Assembly: GCA_049515555.1 (NCBI GenBank) | Contig: JBEKTY010000043.1 | Location: forward strand, 1 to 52,399 | Length of the DNA stretch: 52,399 nucleotides | Origin: JBEKTY01 sp049515555 | Lineage (GTDB): Bacteria; Planctomycetota; Planctomycetia; Pirellulales; Thermoguttaceae | Direction of reading: 5' to 3' | Shown: in pieces, positions 29,256 through 38,243 of the stretch | How positions within the stretch are numbered: position 1 is the first letter of the stretch | Layout: the number at the start of each line of letters is the position of its first letter | Translations under genes and position numbers: made by a program | Notes under the pieces: model-generated | The model's input: only the letters and a program-made list of their open reading frames with translations | What the model was told of the DNA's origin: nothing | Databases searched by the model: none

Positions 29256-31424
29256 ATGACTCGATCGATCGTTTGGCTGGCGCTGGTCGCACTGCCGGCC
29301 TGCGGGCTGGCCGCCGCCGCCCAGGGAGACGAAGGCATGTGGCTGTTCAATAATCCCCCCAAGACGCTGCTCCAGGCGAAATACGGCTTCCAGCCCAGCC
29401 AGGCGTGGATGGACCACTTGCAGCGCTCGTGCGTGCGGTTCAATAGCGGCGGCTCGGGCTCGTTCGTCTCGGGCGCGGGGCTGGTGCTGACCAACCATCA
29501 CGTGGGCGCCGACGCCCTGCAAAAACTGAGCAGCCGCGGCAAGGACTATGTGGCCGCCGGGTTCCACGCCCGATCGCGCCAAGAGGAAATCAAGTGCCTG
29601 GACCTGGAATTGAACGTGCTGGCGAGCATCGAGGACGTGACCGGCCGGGTGAGCGCCGCCATTCCGCCGGGGGCGGGGCTGGCCGCGGCGGAGAAGGCCC
29701 GCCGCGCGGTGATGAACACCATCGAGCAGGAGTCGTTCGAGAAGACGGGGCTCCGCAGCGACGTAATTACACTGTACCAGGGCGGCCTGTATCATCTCTA
29801 TCGCTTCAAGCGCTACACCGACGTGCGGCTGGTGTTCGCACCGGAGGTGGGCGTGGCCTTCTTCGGCGGCGATCCGGATAACTTCGAGTATCCCCGCTAC
29901 GACCTGGATATCTGCCTGTTCCGCGTGTACGAGGAAGGCCGGCCGGCCCGCATCGAGCATTACTTGCAGTGGTGCTCGGCCGGGGCGGCCGACGGCGAGC
30001 TGGTGTTCGTGGCCGGGCATCCGGGCAAGACCGATCGGCTGGACACCCTGGCGCACCTGGAATACCTGCGTGACATGGTCCTGCCGGCCGTGCTGCGGCG
30101 GCTGGTACGCGTGGAAGTGCTGCTGCGGACCTACACCGAGCGGAGCGACGAGAACGCCCGCCGGGCCCAAGAGGAGCTGTTCGGCGTGCAGAACGCCCGC
30201 AAGGCCCAGTTGGGCCGCCTGGCCGGCCTGCAAGACCCGGTGATCATGGGCCAGAAGCGCGCCGAAGAGCGGGCCCTGCGCGACGCGGTGCACGGCGACC
30301 CGGCCCTGCGACAGAGCGCCGAGCGGGCCTGGGACGACGTGGCCGGGGCGGTCGAAACCCTCAAGAAAATCCGCCGCGAGATGGCCCTCATCGAGCTGGG
30401 CGAGGCCTTCCACTGCCGCCAGTTCATCGTTGCCCGGCTGCTGGTCCGCCTGGCCGAGGAAGACGGCAAGCCCAACGCCGAGCGGCTCCGCGAATACCGG
30501 CAGTCGAACCGCCCCTCGCTGGAGCAGATGCTCTTCTCCCCGGCGCCCATCTACGACGACCTGGAGACGCTCAAGCTGGCCGATTCGCTGAGCATGTACA
30601 TGGAGCTCTCCGGGGCAGACGACAAGCTCGTCCGCAAGGTGCTCTCCGGCAAGTCGCCCCGCGAGCGGGCCGCCGAGCTGATCCGCGGAACCCGCATCGG
30701 GGACGTTGCTTTCCGCCGGCAATTGGCCGCGGGCAAGGCGGCGGCGATCGAGGCCTGCGACGATCCGATGATCCGCCTGGCCCGGCTGGTCGACGGACCC
30801 GCACGCGCCGTCCGCCGCATCGCCGAGCAGCAGTGCGACGAGCCCCTGCGGCAGGCCTACGCGCGGATCGCCCGGGCGCGGTTCGAGGTCTCGCACGGCG
30901 ACGTGTATCCCGACGCCACCTTCACCCTGCGGCTGGCCTTCGGCGTGGTGAAGGGCTATACGGAACTCGGGCAGCAGATGCCCCCGTGGACCACCTTGGC
31001 CGGGATGTTCCAGCACTCCGCCGAGCACCACAACCGCCAGCCGTTCGCCCTGCCTCCCCGCTGGCTGGAGGGCAAACCGCGGCTCGATCTGCACACCCCG
31101 ATAAACTTCGTCTCGACGGCCGACATCATCGGCGGCAACTCGGGCAGCCCGGTGGTCAATCGCAAGGGCCAGTTCGTGGGCATCATCTTCGACGGCAATC
31201 TGCAATCGCTGGTCTGGGACTTCGCCTTCAGCGACACCGAGGGCCGGGCCCTGGCCGTGCACGCCGCCGCCATCGAAGAGGCCCTGCGCAAGCTCTACGA
31301 CGCCGAGGCGCTGGCCGACGAGCTGGGCCGTGGCCCATCGGCGGCGGCCCGGTCCCCTCTCCTTCCGGGAGAGGGCGCGGGTGAGGGCCGAGCCCGGCCC
31401 CCTCTCCCTCCGGGAGAGGGCTAG
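29256..31424 (+). CDS. S46 family (DPP7/DPP11-type) serine peptidase
   Basis: About 722 aa from MTRSIVWLALVALPACGLAAAA (signal peptide; the frame is open from 29148). The mature start DEGMWLFNNPPKTLLQAKYGF and the His motif LTNHHVG (H81/H82) are diagnostic of S46, as is the catalytic Ser motif GGNSGSPVVNRKGQFVGIIFDGN (about S629). Members release dipeptides from peptide N-termini in the periplasm. The family's usual NHHC has Val for Cys here. The last 20 or so residues (SPLLPGEGAGEG..., PPLPPGEG) and the TAG stop are a translated family D repeat, so the native end was probably near ADELGRG. Confidence 0.9.
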   Translation: MTRSIVWLALVALPACGLAAAAQGDEGMWLFNNPPKTLLQAKYGFQPSQAWMDHLQRSCVRFNSGGSGSFVSGAGLVLTNHHVGADALQKLSSRGKDYVAAGFHARSRQEEIKCLDLELNVLASIEDVTGRVSAAIPPGAGLAAAEKARRAVMNTIEQESFEKTGLRSDVITLYQGGLYHLYRFKRYTDVRLVFAPEVGVAFFGGDPDNFEYPRYDLDICLFRVYEEGRPARIEHYLQWCSAGAADGELVFVAGHPGKTDRLDTLAHLEYLRDMVLPAVLRRLVRVEVLLRTYTERSDENARRAQEELFGVQNARKAQLGRLAGLQDPVIMGQKRAEERALRDAVHGDPALRQSAERAWDDVAGAVETLKKIRREMALIELGEAFHCRQFIVARLLVRLAEEDGKPNAERLREYRQSNRPSLEQMLFSPAPIYDDLETLKLADSLSMYMELSGADDKLVRKVLSGKSPRERAAELIRGTRIGDVAFRRQLAAGKAAAIEACDDPMIRLARLVDGPARAVRRIAEQQCDEPLRQAYARIARARFEVSHGDVYPDATFTLRLAFGVVKGYTELGQQMPPWTTLAGMFQHSAEHHNRQPFALPPRWLEGKPRLDLHTPINFVSTADIIGGNSGSPVVNRKGQFVGIIFDGNLQSLVWDFAFSDTEGRALAVHAAAIEEALRKLYDAEALADELGRGPSAAARSPLLPGEGAGEGRARPPLPPGEG

Positions 31425-31434
31425 GGTGAGGGGA
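31352..31434. repeat. Palindromic repeat family D, copy 2
   Basis: CCCCTCTCC...GGGAGAGGG pairs twice, ending in CTAGGGTGAGGGG. It supplies the C-terminus and stop of the S46 peptidase. Confidence 0.8.
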
Positions 31435-31468
31435 AGCTGGTGAACGCCGTGTGTCCTTGGGGTTATGG

Positions 31469-31517
31469 GTCTTTGGTCTTAGGTCTTGGGTCTTAGGTTT
31501 TAGGTCTTAGGTCTTGG
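31469..31517. repeat. Heptamer array GTCTT(A/G)G, seven units
   Basis: Units start every 7 bp from 31469 (GTCTTTG, GTCTTAG, GTCTTGG, GTCTTAG, GTTTTAG, GTCTTAG, GTCTTGG). Confidence 0.88.
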
Positions 31518-31574
31518 GCTTTTGGACTTTGTTTCGGACTTCGACATTCGGATTTCGTATTTGGTTCAACTCCG

Positions 31575-32924
31575 ATGCATGATTTTGCGCCGCTGTTGCC
31601 GTGGATCGGCCTGCTGCTGGGTCTCGTGTGCCTGGCCGCCGCCTTCCGCTCCGGCCGGCGTCAGGCCCTGGTCGGCAATTTGCCCATCTCCAAGAGCACG
31701 GGCGTTTTCGTGGGCCTGGTGTCGCTGGAAGGCAGCGCCGAGTCGGCCCGCCCGCTGGCCAGCTACCTCGCCGGGCAGGCCTGCGTCTGCTATCAGTGGA
31801 GCGTGGAAGAGCACTGGTCGCGCACGGTCACCGAGACCTATACCGATAGCGAGGGCAAGACCCAAACCCGCACCCGGCAGGAAAGCGGCTGGACCACCGT
31901 CGCCCAGGGTGGCGAAGAGATACCCTTCTACTTGCAAGACGACTGCGGCGTGGTCCTGGTCCGTGGCGAGGGAGCGAAACTCGAGCCCCTCAAACTGTTC
32001 GACGAAACGTGCGGTCGCGGCAATCCGCTGTATTACGGCAAGGGCCCGGCGGCGGGCATCGCCGACTCCGACCAGCGGCGGCGATTCCTGGAGCGCGGCA
32101 TCCCGCAGCACGCGCGGCTCTACGTGCTGGGCCAGGCCCGCGAGCGCCAGGACGTGGTCGCGCCGGAGATCGCCCGCGACCGCCATGCCCCGCTGTTCCT
32201 GATCTCCACCCGCTCCCGGGAGCAGGTCCAGTCGGGCATGCGGTGGGGCGAGCGGGGCTGGGCCTTCTTCGGCCTGCTGCTGACGGTGGGCGGCGCCGTG
32301 CTGCGCGATGCGTATTTCGGGCGGGCCTTGCCCGACGGCCTGCCGACGTATGCCGGCGTGGCCGCGGGCTACCTGGCCGCCGCCGCCCTGGTCTGGGTGT
32401 GGATGGTCTACAACAGCCTGGTCGATCTGCGGCAGCGCGTGCGGCAGGCCTGGTCCTTGATAGACGTCCAGCTCGAACGCCGCCGCGACCTGATTCCGAG
32501 CCTGGTGGCCACGGTCCAGGGCTATCGCGATTACGAGCGGCAGCTTCAGACCGAGCTGGCGGCCCTGCGCGGCGAGCTGGCCGCCACCCCGCCCGGCGTC
32601 GCGGGCCCCGACTACGGCGCGGTCACGAGAACCGTGGCCGCCATTGCCGAGCGCTATCCGGACCTCAAGGCCAACGCGACGTTCGGCTCCTTGCAGAAGA
32701 ACCTGATCGACACCGAGCAGCGCATCGCCTTGGCCCGCGGCTATTTCAACGACATCGCCACCCGCTACAACACGCGGCTGGAGTGCGTGCCGGAGCGGTT
32801 CGTGGCCCGCCTGGGCGGCATGCAGCCGCAGACGCTGATGGCGGCCAATAATTTCGAGCGCGCAGCGGTGACGGTCGATCTGGACTCGCCACCGCCCCCT
32901 CTCCCCACGACCTCACCGAGTTGA
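31575..32924 (+). CDS. GIDE-LemA fusion membrane protein
   Basis: 449 aa. Residues 5-22 are a membrane helix (APLLPWIGLLLGLVCLAAAF). A GIDE domain (the membrane-associated domain of MUL1-type proteins) follows: STGVFVGLVSLEGSAES, SYLAGQACVCYQWSVEEHW, and ARLYVLGQARE. Two hydrophobic segments (about 222-275) precede a LemA domain: VWMVYNSLVDLRQRVRQAWSLIDVQLERRRDLIPSLVATV...LKANATFGSLQKNLIDTEQRIALARGYFND. Separate GIDE and LemA proteins are common; the fusion suggests they act together at the membrane. Function is unknown. The final SPS and stop arise from a REP-like hairpin. Confidence 0.87.
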   Translation: MHDFAPLLPWIGLLLGLVCLAAAFRSGRRQALVGNLPISKSTGVFVGLVSLEGSAESARPLASYLAGQACVCYQWSVEEHWSRTVTETYTDSEGKTQTRTRQESGWTTVAQGGEEIPFYLQDDCGVVLVRGEGAKLEPLKLFDETCGRGNPLYYGKGPAAGIADSDQRRRFLERGIPQHARLYVLGQARERQDVVAPEIARDRHAPLFLISTRSREQVQSGMRWGERGWAFFGLLLTVGGAVLRDAYFGRALPDGLPTYAGVAAGYLAAAALVWVWMVYNSLVDLRQRVRQAWSLIDVQLERRRDLIPSLVATVQGYRDYERQLQTELAALRGELAATPPGVAGPDYGAVTRTVAAIAERYPDLKANATFGSLQKNLIDTEQRIALARGYFNDIATRYNTRLECVPERFVARLGGMQPQTLMAANNFERAAVTVDLDSPPPPLPTTSPS

Positions 32925-32936
32925 CCTCGGTAGTGA
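32911..32936. repeat. Solitary degenerate REP hairpin
   Basis: TCACCGAGTTGACCTCGGTAGTGAA matches the 24156 hairpin with few changes. It provides the TGA stop of the GIDE-LemA gene, about 7.5 kb from the nearest REP array. Confidence 0.7.
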
Positions 32937-33271
32937 ATCGCCCCTCATCCTTCAGAGCGTGTGAAGAAATCGATTTGTGCCCAAGTTCGGCGCGGGGCAC
33001 GTTCACAGTTCGGCGCGGGGCACAGTTCGGCGCGGGTCTCCCGACCCCGCCGCGGCCCGACCGAAGGTCTCCGGTGCTCGGGAGACCTTCAAATCGGCGG
33101 CGTGGCTCGGTCGGAGACCGGCTACAACGCGGGGTGTTAGCCGCCGGCTATTGCCCTTTCATCCTTCATCCTTCCGCCTTCATCCTTCCGCCTTCATCCT
33201 TCATCCTTCCGCCTTCATCCTTCCGCCCTCCCCCTTCCCCCTTCCGCCTTCTTTAGCTACACTGCTACGCC
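32925..33271. other. Repeat-filled intergenic region
   Basis: No gene seen. AGTTCGGCGCGGG occurs at 32984, 33007 and 33024. A perfect 10-bp stem GAAGGTCTCC/GGAGACCTTC with an 8-nt loop lies at 33063-33090 and has no T tract. A CATCCTT/CCGCCTT heptamer array spans about 33158-33252. Confidence 0.8.
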
Positions 33272-34228
33272 ATGGAGAAGAACATCGACTGCGTGCTGTG
33301 CGGCTCGTGCGTGGCCGACCTGCTAGTCCGGCCGGTTCCCTTGGAGACCCCGATCGGGGGCGGCAAGCTGCTTCCGGCCGAGCCCATCGGGATTACCACC
33401 GGGGGCATCGTCTGCAACGCGGGGGTGGCCATGGCCCGGCTGGGCATGACGGTGGCCGCCTTCAGCTACGTGGGCCGCGACGAATGGGGCGGCCTGATCC
33501 GCCGGCGACTGCAGGCCGCCCGGGTCGATTGTACCCGGCTGCTGGAGCATCCTACCGCCGGCACGAGCACCACCGCCGTGCTGATCGACCCCAGCGGCGA
33601 GCGGAGCTTCGCGCATTGCGTCGGGGCGCCAAAGTTGATGGACCGCGCGCTGTTCTTCGCGCATCTCGACCTGTTCGCCAGGAGCCGCATGGTGCTCGTC
33701 GGCTACTATTCGCTCATGCCGAACCTCGAAAGCGGATTGGCCGACGTGCTCCAGGCTATTCGCCAGACCGGCTGCCGCACGGCGCTGGACGCGGCCGGCA
33801 GCGGCGGCTCGATGCAGCCGCTCGATCGGCTGCTGCCGCACCTGGACGTTTACGTTCCCAGCCTGGCCGAGGCCAGCCACCAGACGGGACTGGACGATCC
33901 GCGGGCGATTCTCGACGTCTACCGCCGTTGCGGCGCGGCGGGGTTGCTGGGCGTCAAGCTCGGAAAGCGCGGGGCGTTGCTGAGCCCGGCGGCCGGGCAG
34001 TATCTGGATATCCCCAGCGTGGCCCCGCCGGGCGCGGTCGTCGATACCACGGGCGCCGGCGATTGCTTCTACGCCGGCCTGCTGACCGGGCTGCTGCGGG
34101 GGATGGACGCCCGCAGCGCCGGCCTGCTGGCCGCCGCCACGGGGGCCTGCTGCGTGACGGCCCTGGGGGCCACCGCCGGCATCCGCGACTTCGCCCAGAC
34201 GGCCCGACTGGCCGGATTGGACACTTGA
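33272..34228 (+). CDS. PfkB family carbohydrate kinase
   Basis: 318 aa. The ribokinase fold is visible from CVADLLVRPVPLE and the GGIVCNAGVAMARLG motif (PfkB signature 1 region). It ends with DTTGAGDCFYAGLLTGLLRG (signature 2, with the catalytic Asp in GAGD) and ATGACCVTALGATAGI. Length is normal. The enzyme phosphorylates a sugar or nucleoside hydroxyl; the substrate cannot be chosen from sequence alone. It converges on the nicotinate phosphoribosyltransferase gene. Confidence 0.9.
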   Translation: MEKNIDCVLCGSCVADLLVRPVPLETPIGGGKLLPAEPIGITTGGIVCNAGVAMARLGMTVAAFSYVGRDEWGGLIRRRLQAARVDCTRLLEHPTAGTSTTAVLIDPSGERSFAHCVGAPKLMDRALFFAHLDLFARSRMVLVGYYSLMPNLESGLADVLQAIRQTGCRTALDAAGSGGSMQPLDRLLPHLDVYVPSLAEASHQTGLDDPRAILDVYRRCGAAGLLGVKLGKRGALLSPAAGQYLDIPSVAPPGAVVDTTGAGDCFYAGLLTGLLRGMDARSAGLLAAATGACCVTALGATAGIRDFAQTARLAGLDT

Positions 34229-34429
34229 GCAGACTTTCGATACGGGGACGCGGGGACCGGGGACGCGGGGACACGGAGACGCGGGGATGCGGGGACCGGG
34301 GACCGGGGACACGGGGACGCGGGGACCGGGAGACGCGGAGACACGGGGACAGGCGGACATCGGCAGTCTCCGCGTCCCCGCGTCTCCCCATCTCCGCGTC
34401 CTTCCAACCGCCGTCTCCCCATCTCCGCG
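34229..34429. repeat. Inverted GGGGACGC / GCGTCCCC arrays between convergent genes
   Basis: Units of 7-8 bp (GGGGACC, GGGGACGC, GGGGACAC) from about 34245 to 34352. A shorter inverted set (CTCCGCGTCCCC, GTCTCCCCATCTCCGCGTC) runs from about 34368 to 34434. The right set reaches the stop of the opposite gene. Confidence 0.85.
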
Positions 34430-35905
34430 TCATTCCGACCTGTGGCGGGCCGCGCGAATCAGCCGGCGGCGGCGCTGGTCGAGCCCTTGCTCCAGCCCCA
34501 CGAAATACCGCTGCGGCTTGACCAGTCGTTTGACGCCTCCGTGCAGCAAGGCGAGCTGCAATTGTGTCCGCCGGCGGATCTCGACCAGGCTGGGCGGCTG
34601 GTAGACCCGCCGGCCGTCGCGGAAGACCGGCACTAGGAGGTCTTCTGCGGTGGCCGCGTCGGTAATGGCCATCCGCCGCGCGGGCTCCAGCGGATCGACG
34701 AGCTTGGGACCGGCCACGATCTGGTGCTCCTGGTCGAAGATGGCGTCGGCGATGGCGCGTCCGCTGCCGGTGCGATAGCGGCGGACCTGGAGCACGCCGG
34801 GCGTCGAGATCTTGGCGGTCTGCTCCGAGAGCTTGAGCTTACCTTGCCATGGTCCGCCCGGCTTGCGGATGGCCGAGAGCTTGTAGACGCCGCCCAGGGC
34901 CGGCTCGTCGAAGCCGGTGACCAGCCGCGTGCCCACGCCCCACACGCCGACCACGGCGCCCTGCGCCTTGAGGCTTGCGATCTGGTGCTCGTCCAGGTCG
35001 TTGGTGGCGAAAATGGCGGCCTGGGGGAAGCCGCCCTTGTCCAGGATTTGCCGGGCCTGCCGACTGAGGAGGGTCAAGTCGCCCGAATCCAGGCGGACGC
35101 CGATCAGCTCGTGGCCTTGGCGGCGGAGCTCGCGGCCCACGGCCACCGCCCGCCGCACGCCCTCCAGCGTGTCGTACGTGTCGACCAGGAACACGCAGTT
35201 GTTGGGCATGGCGCGGGCATACTCGCGGAAGGCCGCCGGCTCGTCGTCAAAACACATGACCCAACTGTGGGCGTGCGTTCCCTTGACGGGGATGCCGAAC
35301 AGTTGTCCGGCCAGGCAGTTGGAGGTGGCCGCGCAGCCGCCGATGTAGGCCGCCCGGCTGGCGGATAGCGAGCCGTCGATCCCCTGGGCGCGGCGCAGGC
35401 CGAACTCGAGCACCGCATCGCCGCCGGCGGCCAGCACGACCCGCGCCGCCTTCGTGGCGATCAGCGTCTGGAAATTGAGCACGTTCAAGAGCGGGGTCTC
35501 CAGCAGTTGCGCCTGGAGCAGCGGTCCGCGGACCCGCACGATCGGCTCCTGCGGGAAGACGACGGTGCCTTCCGGCACGGCGTCCAGGTCGTACTCCGGC
35601 CGGCTGCGGCGGAGGAAATCGAGAAAGGCCGGGTCGAACAGCGGCTGAGCGTCGTTGCCCGCCAGCGTGGCCAGGTAGGCCGTATCCGAGTCGCTGAAAC
35701 GCAGGTTCTCCAGGTACTCGATGACCGTGGCCAGGCCGGCGGCCACGGTAAAGCCGCCGCCGAACGGATTGTGGCGGAAGGTCAGGTGAAAGACGGCCTG
35801 CTGCTGCCCAACCCCGGCCTTCCAGTAGCCGTAGGCCATTGTCAGTTGGTACAGATCAGTCAAGAGCGCCAGCGACTGCTTGTAGACGGTGGTTAGTACA
35901 GTCAC
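34430..35905 (-). CDS. pncB: Nicotinate phosphoribosyltransferase
   Basis: 491 aa from a GTG at 35905 (GGGCGGGAAAC upstream); the frame continues to 36001 only through a translated family D repeat. The enzyme converts nicotinate and PRPP to nicotinate mononucleotide in NAD salvage. Visible signatures: LLTDLYQLTMAYGYWKAG at the N-terminus, VIEYLENLRF, RLDSGDLTLLSRQARQILD and VGVWGVGTRLVTGFDEPALGGVYKL. Length fits the family. The stop codon is TGA in TGACGCGGAGA, the first triplet of the inverted GACGCGG array. Confidence 0.92.
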   Translation of the reverse strand: MTVLTTVYKQSLALLTDLYQLTMAYGYWKAGVGQQQAVFHLTFRHNPFGGGFTVAAGLATVIEYLENLRFSDSDTAYLATLAGNDAQPLFDPAFLDFLRRSRPEYDLDAVPEGTVVFPQEPIVRVRGPLLQAQLLETPLLNVLNFQTLIATKAARVVLAAGGDAVLEFGLRRAQGIDGSLSASRAAYIGGCAATSNCLAGQLFGIPVKGTHAHSWVMCFDDEPAAFREYARAMPNNCVFLVDTYDTLEGVRRAVAVGRELRRQGHELIGVRLDSGDLTLLSRQARQILDKGGFPQAAIFATNDLDEHQIASLKAQGAVVGVWGVGTRLVTGFDEPALGGVYKLSAIRKPGGPWQGKLKLSEQTAKISTPGVLQVRRYRTGSGRAIADAIFDQEHQIVAGPKLVDPLEPARRMAITDAATAEDLLVPVFRDGRRVYQPPSLVEIRRRTQLQLALLHGGVKRLVKPQRYFVGLEQGLDQRRRRLIRAARHRSE

Positions 35906-35948
35906 GTTTCCCGCCCGACCGAAGGCCGTCTTGGAGACGTCTCCAGAG

Positions 35949-36066
35949 CTCCCCTCGCCCTTTGGGAGAGGGGCCGGGGGTGAGGGCACTGTGGGCGGCA
36001 TCGCAAGAAAGGGTTGCGTTATTCCTACCCGCCCTCACCCTAACCCTCTCCCGGAGGGAGAGGGGA
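35949..36066. repeat. Palindromic repeat family D, copy 3
   Basis: CTCCCCTCGCCC..GGGAGAGGGGCCGGGGGTGAGGG at the left and CCCTCACCCTAACCCTCTCCCGGAGGGAGAGGGGA at the right, in the gap between pncB and the zinc-ribbon gene. Confidence 0.82.
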
Positions 36067-36096
36067 CCGGAGGCTTTGCTCTTTCGAGATAGTTTC

Positions 36097-36783
36097 CTAG
36101 TCGGCGGCCGTTAGCCACTCGAACTTCCACACCGGGTTGCCGCACACGCGGCACTGCTCGCCGTTGTCCAGGACTCGCCCGCGGCACTCGTGGCAATCGC
36201 CGATCGCCGGCAGGTATTCCATCTGCTGCCTGCGGCAATGGCCGGCGTCGGCGGTCTTGCCGAAGGCCAAGGCGGTGGCGATCTCGACCGACGACGGCAC
36301 CAGGCGAAACAGCACCAGCGGCGCCTTCCTGGATTGCGGCAGCGCGGCCGACAACACGTTGCTGAAGGCCAGCCGCCGGTCGTCCTGCGTCTGGGCCAGA
36401 TAAAAGGCCAAGCGCTTCGCCACGCGGCCGTCGGAGTTGATCGGGCCCAGCCGGAACTGGCCCATCCAGTGCAGATACCAGTCGTCGGCGCCGTTGGCGT
36501 AACCGCGCTGGCGGACCGTGGCCGCCGAGACGACCATCTGGAACAGCTCGATCTCCAGCTTTGTCATCCGCTCGGTCTTCTCTTCCGAGAGCGGCGAGAG
36601 CATGGAATCCATGCCCAGCCGCCGCTGCACGTCGTCGTGCAACCGGGCATAGAGCGAATCCCGCAACAGCGTCAGCCCGCCGCCCAGACTGGCGATGACC
36701 CGCTCCCCGTCGCTGCGTCGCTCGTGGCGATTGAAGTCATCGGCGGCGGCCGCCCGCCGCTTGGCGATATCCTGCGCGTCCAT
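36097..36783 (-). CDS. Conserved hypothetical protein with C-terminal zinc ribbon
   Basis: 228 aa from MDAQDIAKRR at 36783 (GGGGGACAGAGG ahead). The N-terminus is helical and charged (about 1-85, LEIELFQMVVSAAT). The middle has hydrophobic strands (LAFYLAQTQDDRRLAFSNVLSAAL, KAPLVLFRLVPSSVEIATALAFG). The end carries a CxxC...CxxC pair (CHECRGRVLDNGEQCRVCGNP), a likely zinc ribbon. There is no signal peptide, so it is probably cytosolic. I do not recognise the family. A near-consensus promoter lies 60 bp upstream, the best in the window, suggesting steady expression. Confidence 0.7.
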   Translation of the reverse strand: MDAQDIAKRRAAAADDFNRHERRSDGERVIASLGGGLTLLRDSLYARLHDDVQRRLGMDSMLSPLSEEKTERMTKLEIELFQMVVSAATVRQRGYANGADDWYLHWMGQFRLGPINSDGRVAKRLAFYLAQTQDDRRLAFSNVLSAALPQSRKAPLVLFRLVPSSVEIATALAFGKTADAGHCRRQQMEYLPAIGDCHECRGRVLDNGEQCRVCGNPVWKFEWLTAAD

Positions 36784-36842
36784 CCTCTGTCCCCCGTGCG
36801 ACCACATAGATGCTGCTCGAGAAAGATCGACCGCACATCAAT

Positions 36843-36871
36843 ATTATACCCCTCTATGGGCGGGATGACAA
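36843..36871 (-). promoter_or_regulatory. Near-consensus sigma-70 promoter
   Basis: Minus strand TTGTCA (36871-36866), exactly 17 bp, TATAAT (36848-36843). It leads to the zinc-ribbon gene start at 36783. Confidence 0.65.
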
Positions 36872-37335
36872 GAAAGTGCTAGCATTTGATCGAGCACAAG
36901 ACCCGGCCCCGGCGGGCAACGCCTGCCCGTAGCCCCCGGCTCGGCCGGTGGATAACACGCCCTGGCAAATCGCGGCGAGAAATCCCCATGCAATGGAGGG
37001 GCTATGGAGCCGACCGAGGCAGGACCTGGCGGTCCCGTGTGGTCAGCTCAATAAGAAAGGCCCGACGTAACTTATTGTCCCACCCTATCGTGTTCACAGC
37101 CTTGCCTAACGTGATGGTTGCTTGCCCGTGGTGGGTTTGTAGCGGTTGTAGCCAGGAGGATGCGGCCGTGCAGAGACGCCACGAACCACTGGGGGTGATC
37201 ATAGCGACCTGCTGCGGGTTGGAAACGATCATCAGAACAACTCATCGCCGGTATTTCCCATTTCCAGGAGGTCTGCCGGCGGTGGCCTCTGTAAGACATG
37301 CCAACCCGGCTTCCGACAAAGGCTTGCAGCTCGGC
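36872..37335. other. Intergenic stretch without recognised content
   Basis: No convincing gene, RNA or repeat. The base composition is more mixed than in neighbouring genes. Confidence 0.6.
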
Positions 37336-37962
37336 TTACAGAGCACAAGACTCGGTGGACCAGGACACCGCGCCGCCCTCCGGAAGGTTCTGGCTGGGCC
37401 GATACTTGTTCTTCATGACAAAGCACGCGTTGCCGGGGGCCACGCGGAAAGCCACGCCGCCAAAGGCGTAGTCGCCGGCGTAAAGGTTCCTCAAGTCCAT
37501 CGCGGGCCCCTGATCGGTCCAGCCGCCTTTGCCGTCGTTATCCACGTCGTCGGCCAGCGGGCGGTTCAGCAGTGTGGTCAGGTCGCAAACGGTCCAGGCG
37601 AACCGGCTGGGGTCGATAGGCGGCGCCTGCTTGACCTCGACTTGCAGGGCCCCTGGACGGGTCTTGATGTCGATATCGCTGAACGCCGCCCAGCCCGAGC
37701 AGTTCCGCAGGCCGAAGCCCAGCTTGAACCGGCGGGCGCCCTTGGGGGCCGTCACCATGCCGGCCCGCACCTGCACGGTGTCGCCCGGCCCGGCCTTGTC
37801 CGCGGCCGCCTGGATCGTCTCTAGCGGCGATTCCAACGTGCCAGCGTTCTTGTCGTCCGCGCGAGGATTCTTCCCGTCCACGATCAGCACGCCCGGCTGG
37901 GCAACGCCAGTCAGCAGCAAGACCAGCCCACACGCCGTCAGCCCACGCAGCAGCTTACTCAT
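37336..37962 (-). pseudogene. Truncated beta-helix/surface protein (remnant)
   Basis: 208 codons from MSKLLRGLTACGLVLLLTGVAQ (signal peptide). The next residues VDGKNPRADDKNAGTLESPLETIQAAADKAGPGDTVQVRAG match the start of the divergent beta-helix gene at 38244 (VDNGAPGASDKNAGTQAAPWKTI...PGDTVLIASGVY). Right after this the sequence jumps to an unrelated module (LLNRPLADDVDNDGKGGWTDQGPAMDLRNL...FRVAPGNACFVMKNKYRPSQNLPEGG), then ends abruptly in STESCAL. The helix repeats expected between the two are missing, and the last module looks cut. Read as an internally deleted and 3'-truncated paralogue. Confidence 0.55.
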
Positions 37963-38243
37963 CCGTACGACCTCTTCAAGTTGCTTCAGGAACCGCGATT
38001 TGCGGGAGCCGCAATCTGAGGATACTGCGCCGACGCGCGCCTGTCCAGTTCTGGGTGACTGTCAGAGAATCGCCATGGCTTACTGACAGGTGCAATAAGT
38101 GGAAGTCGAAATCATGGCAACTCCGACATAACATCTGGTATCATCACCGGCGGCAGGTTAAAAGGGGTATGGATCGGCTTGAGGGGCACCGCAAGGGGGA
38201 AATGTCGGTTAAGATCATCTGGAAGTAGCAAAGGAGAAAATAC
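37963..38243. other. Divergent intergenic region
   Basis: Separates the remnant from the beta-helix gene. The only clear signal is AAAGGAGAAAATAC before the ATG at 38244. Confidence 0.6.

Noticed and set aside
33063..33090. Intrinsic terminator
   Set aside because: A perfect stem but no T tract, and it resembles a dispersed repeat.
35906..36001. N-terminal extension of pncB
   Set aside because: It is translated family D repeat; the GTG at 35905 fits the family start.
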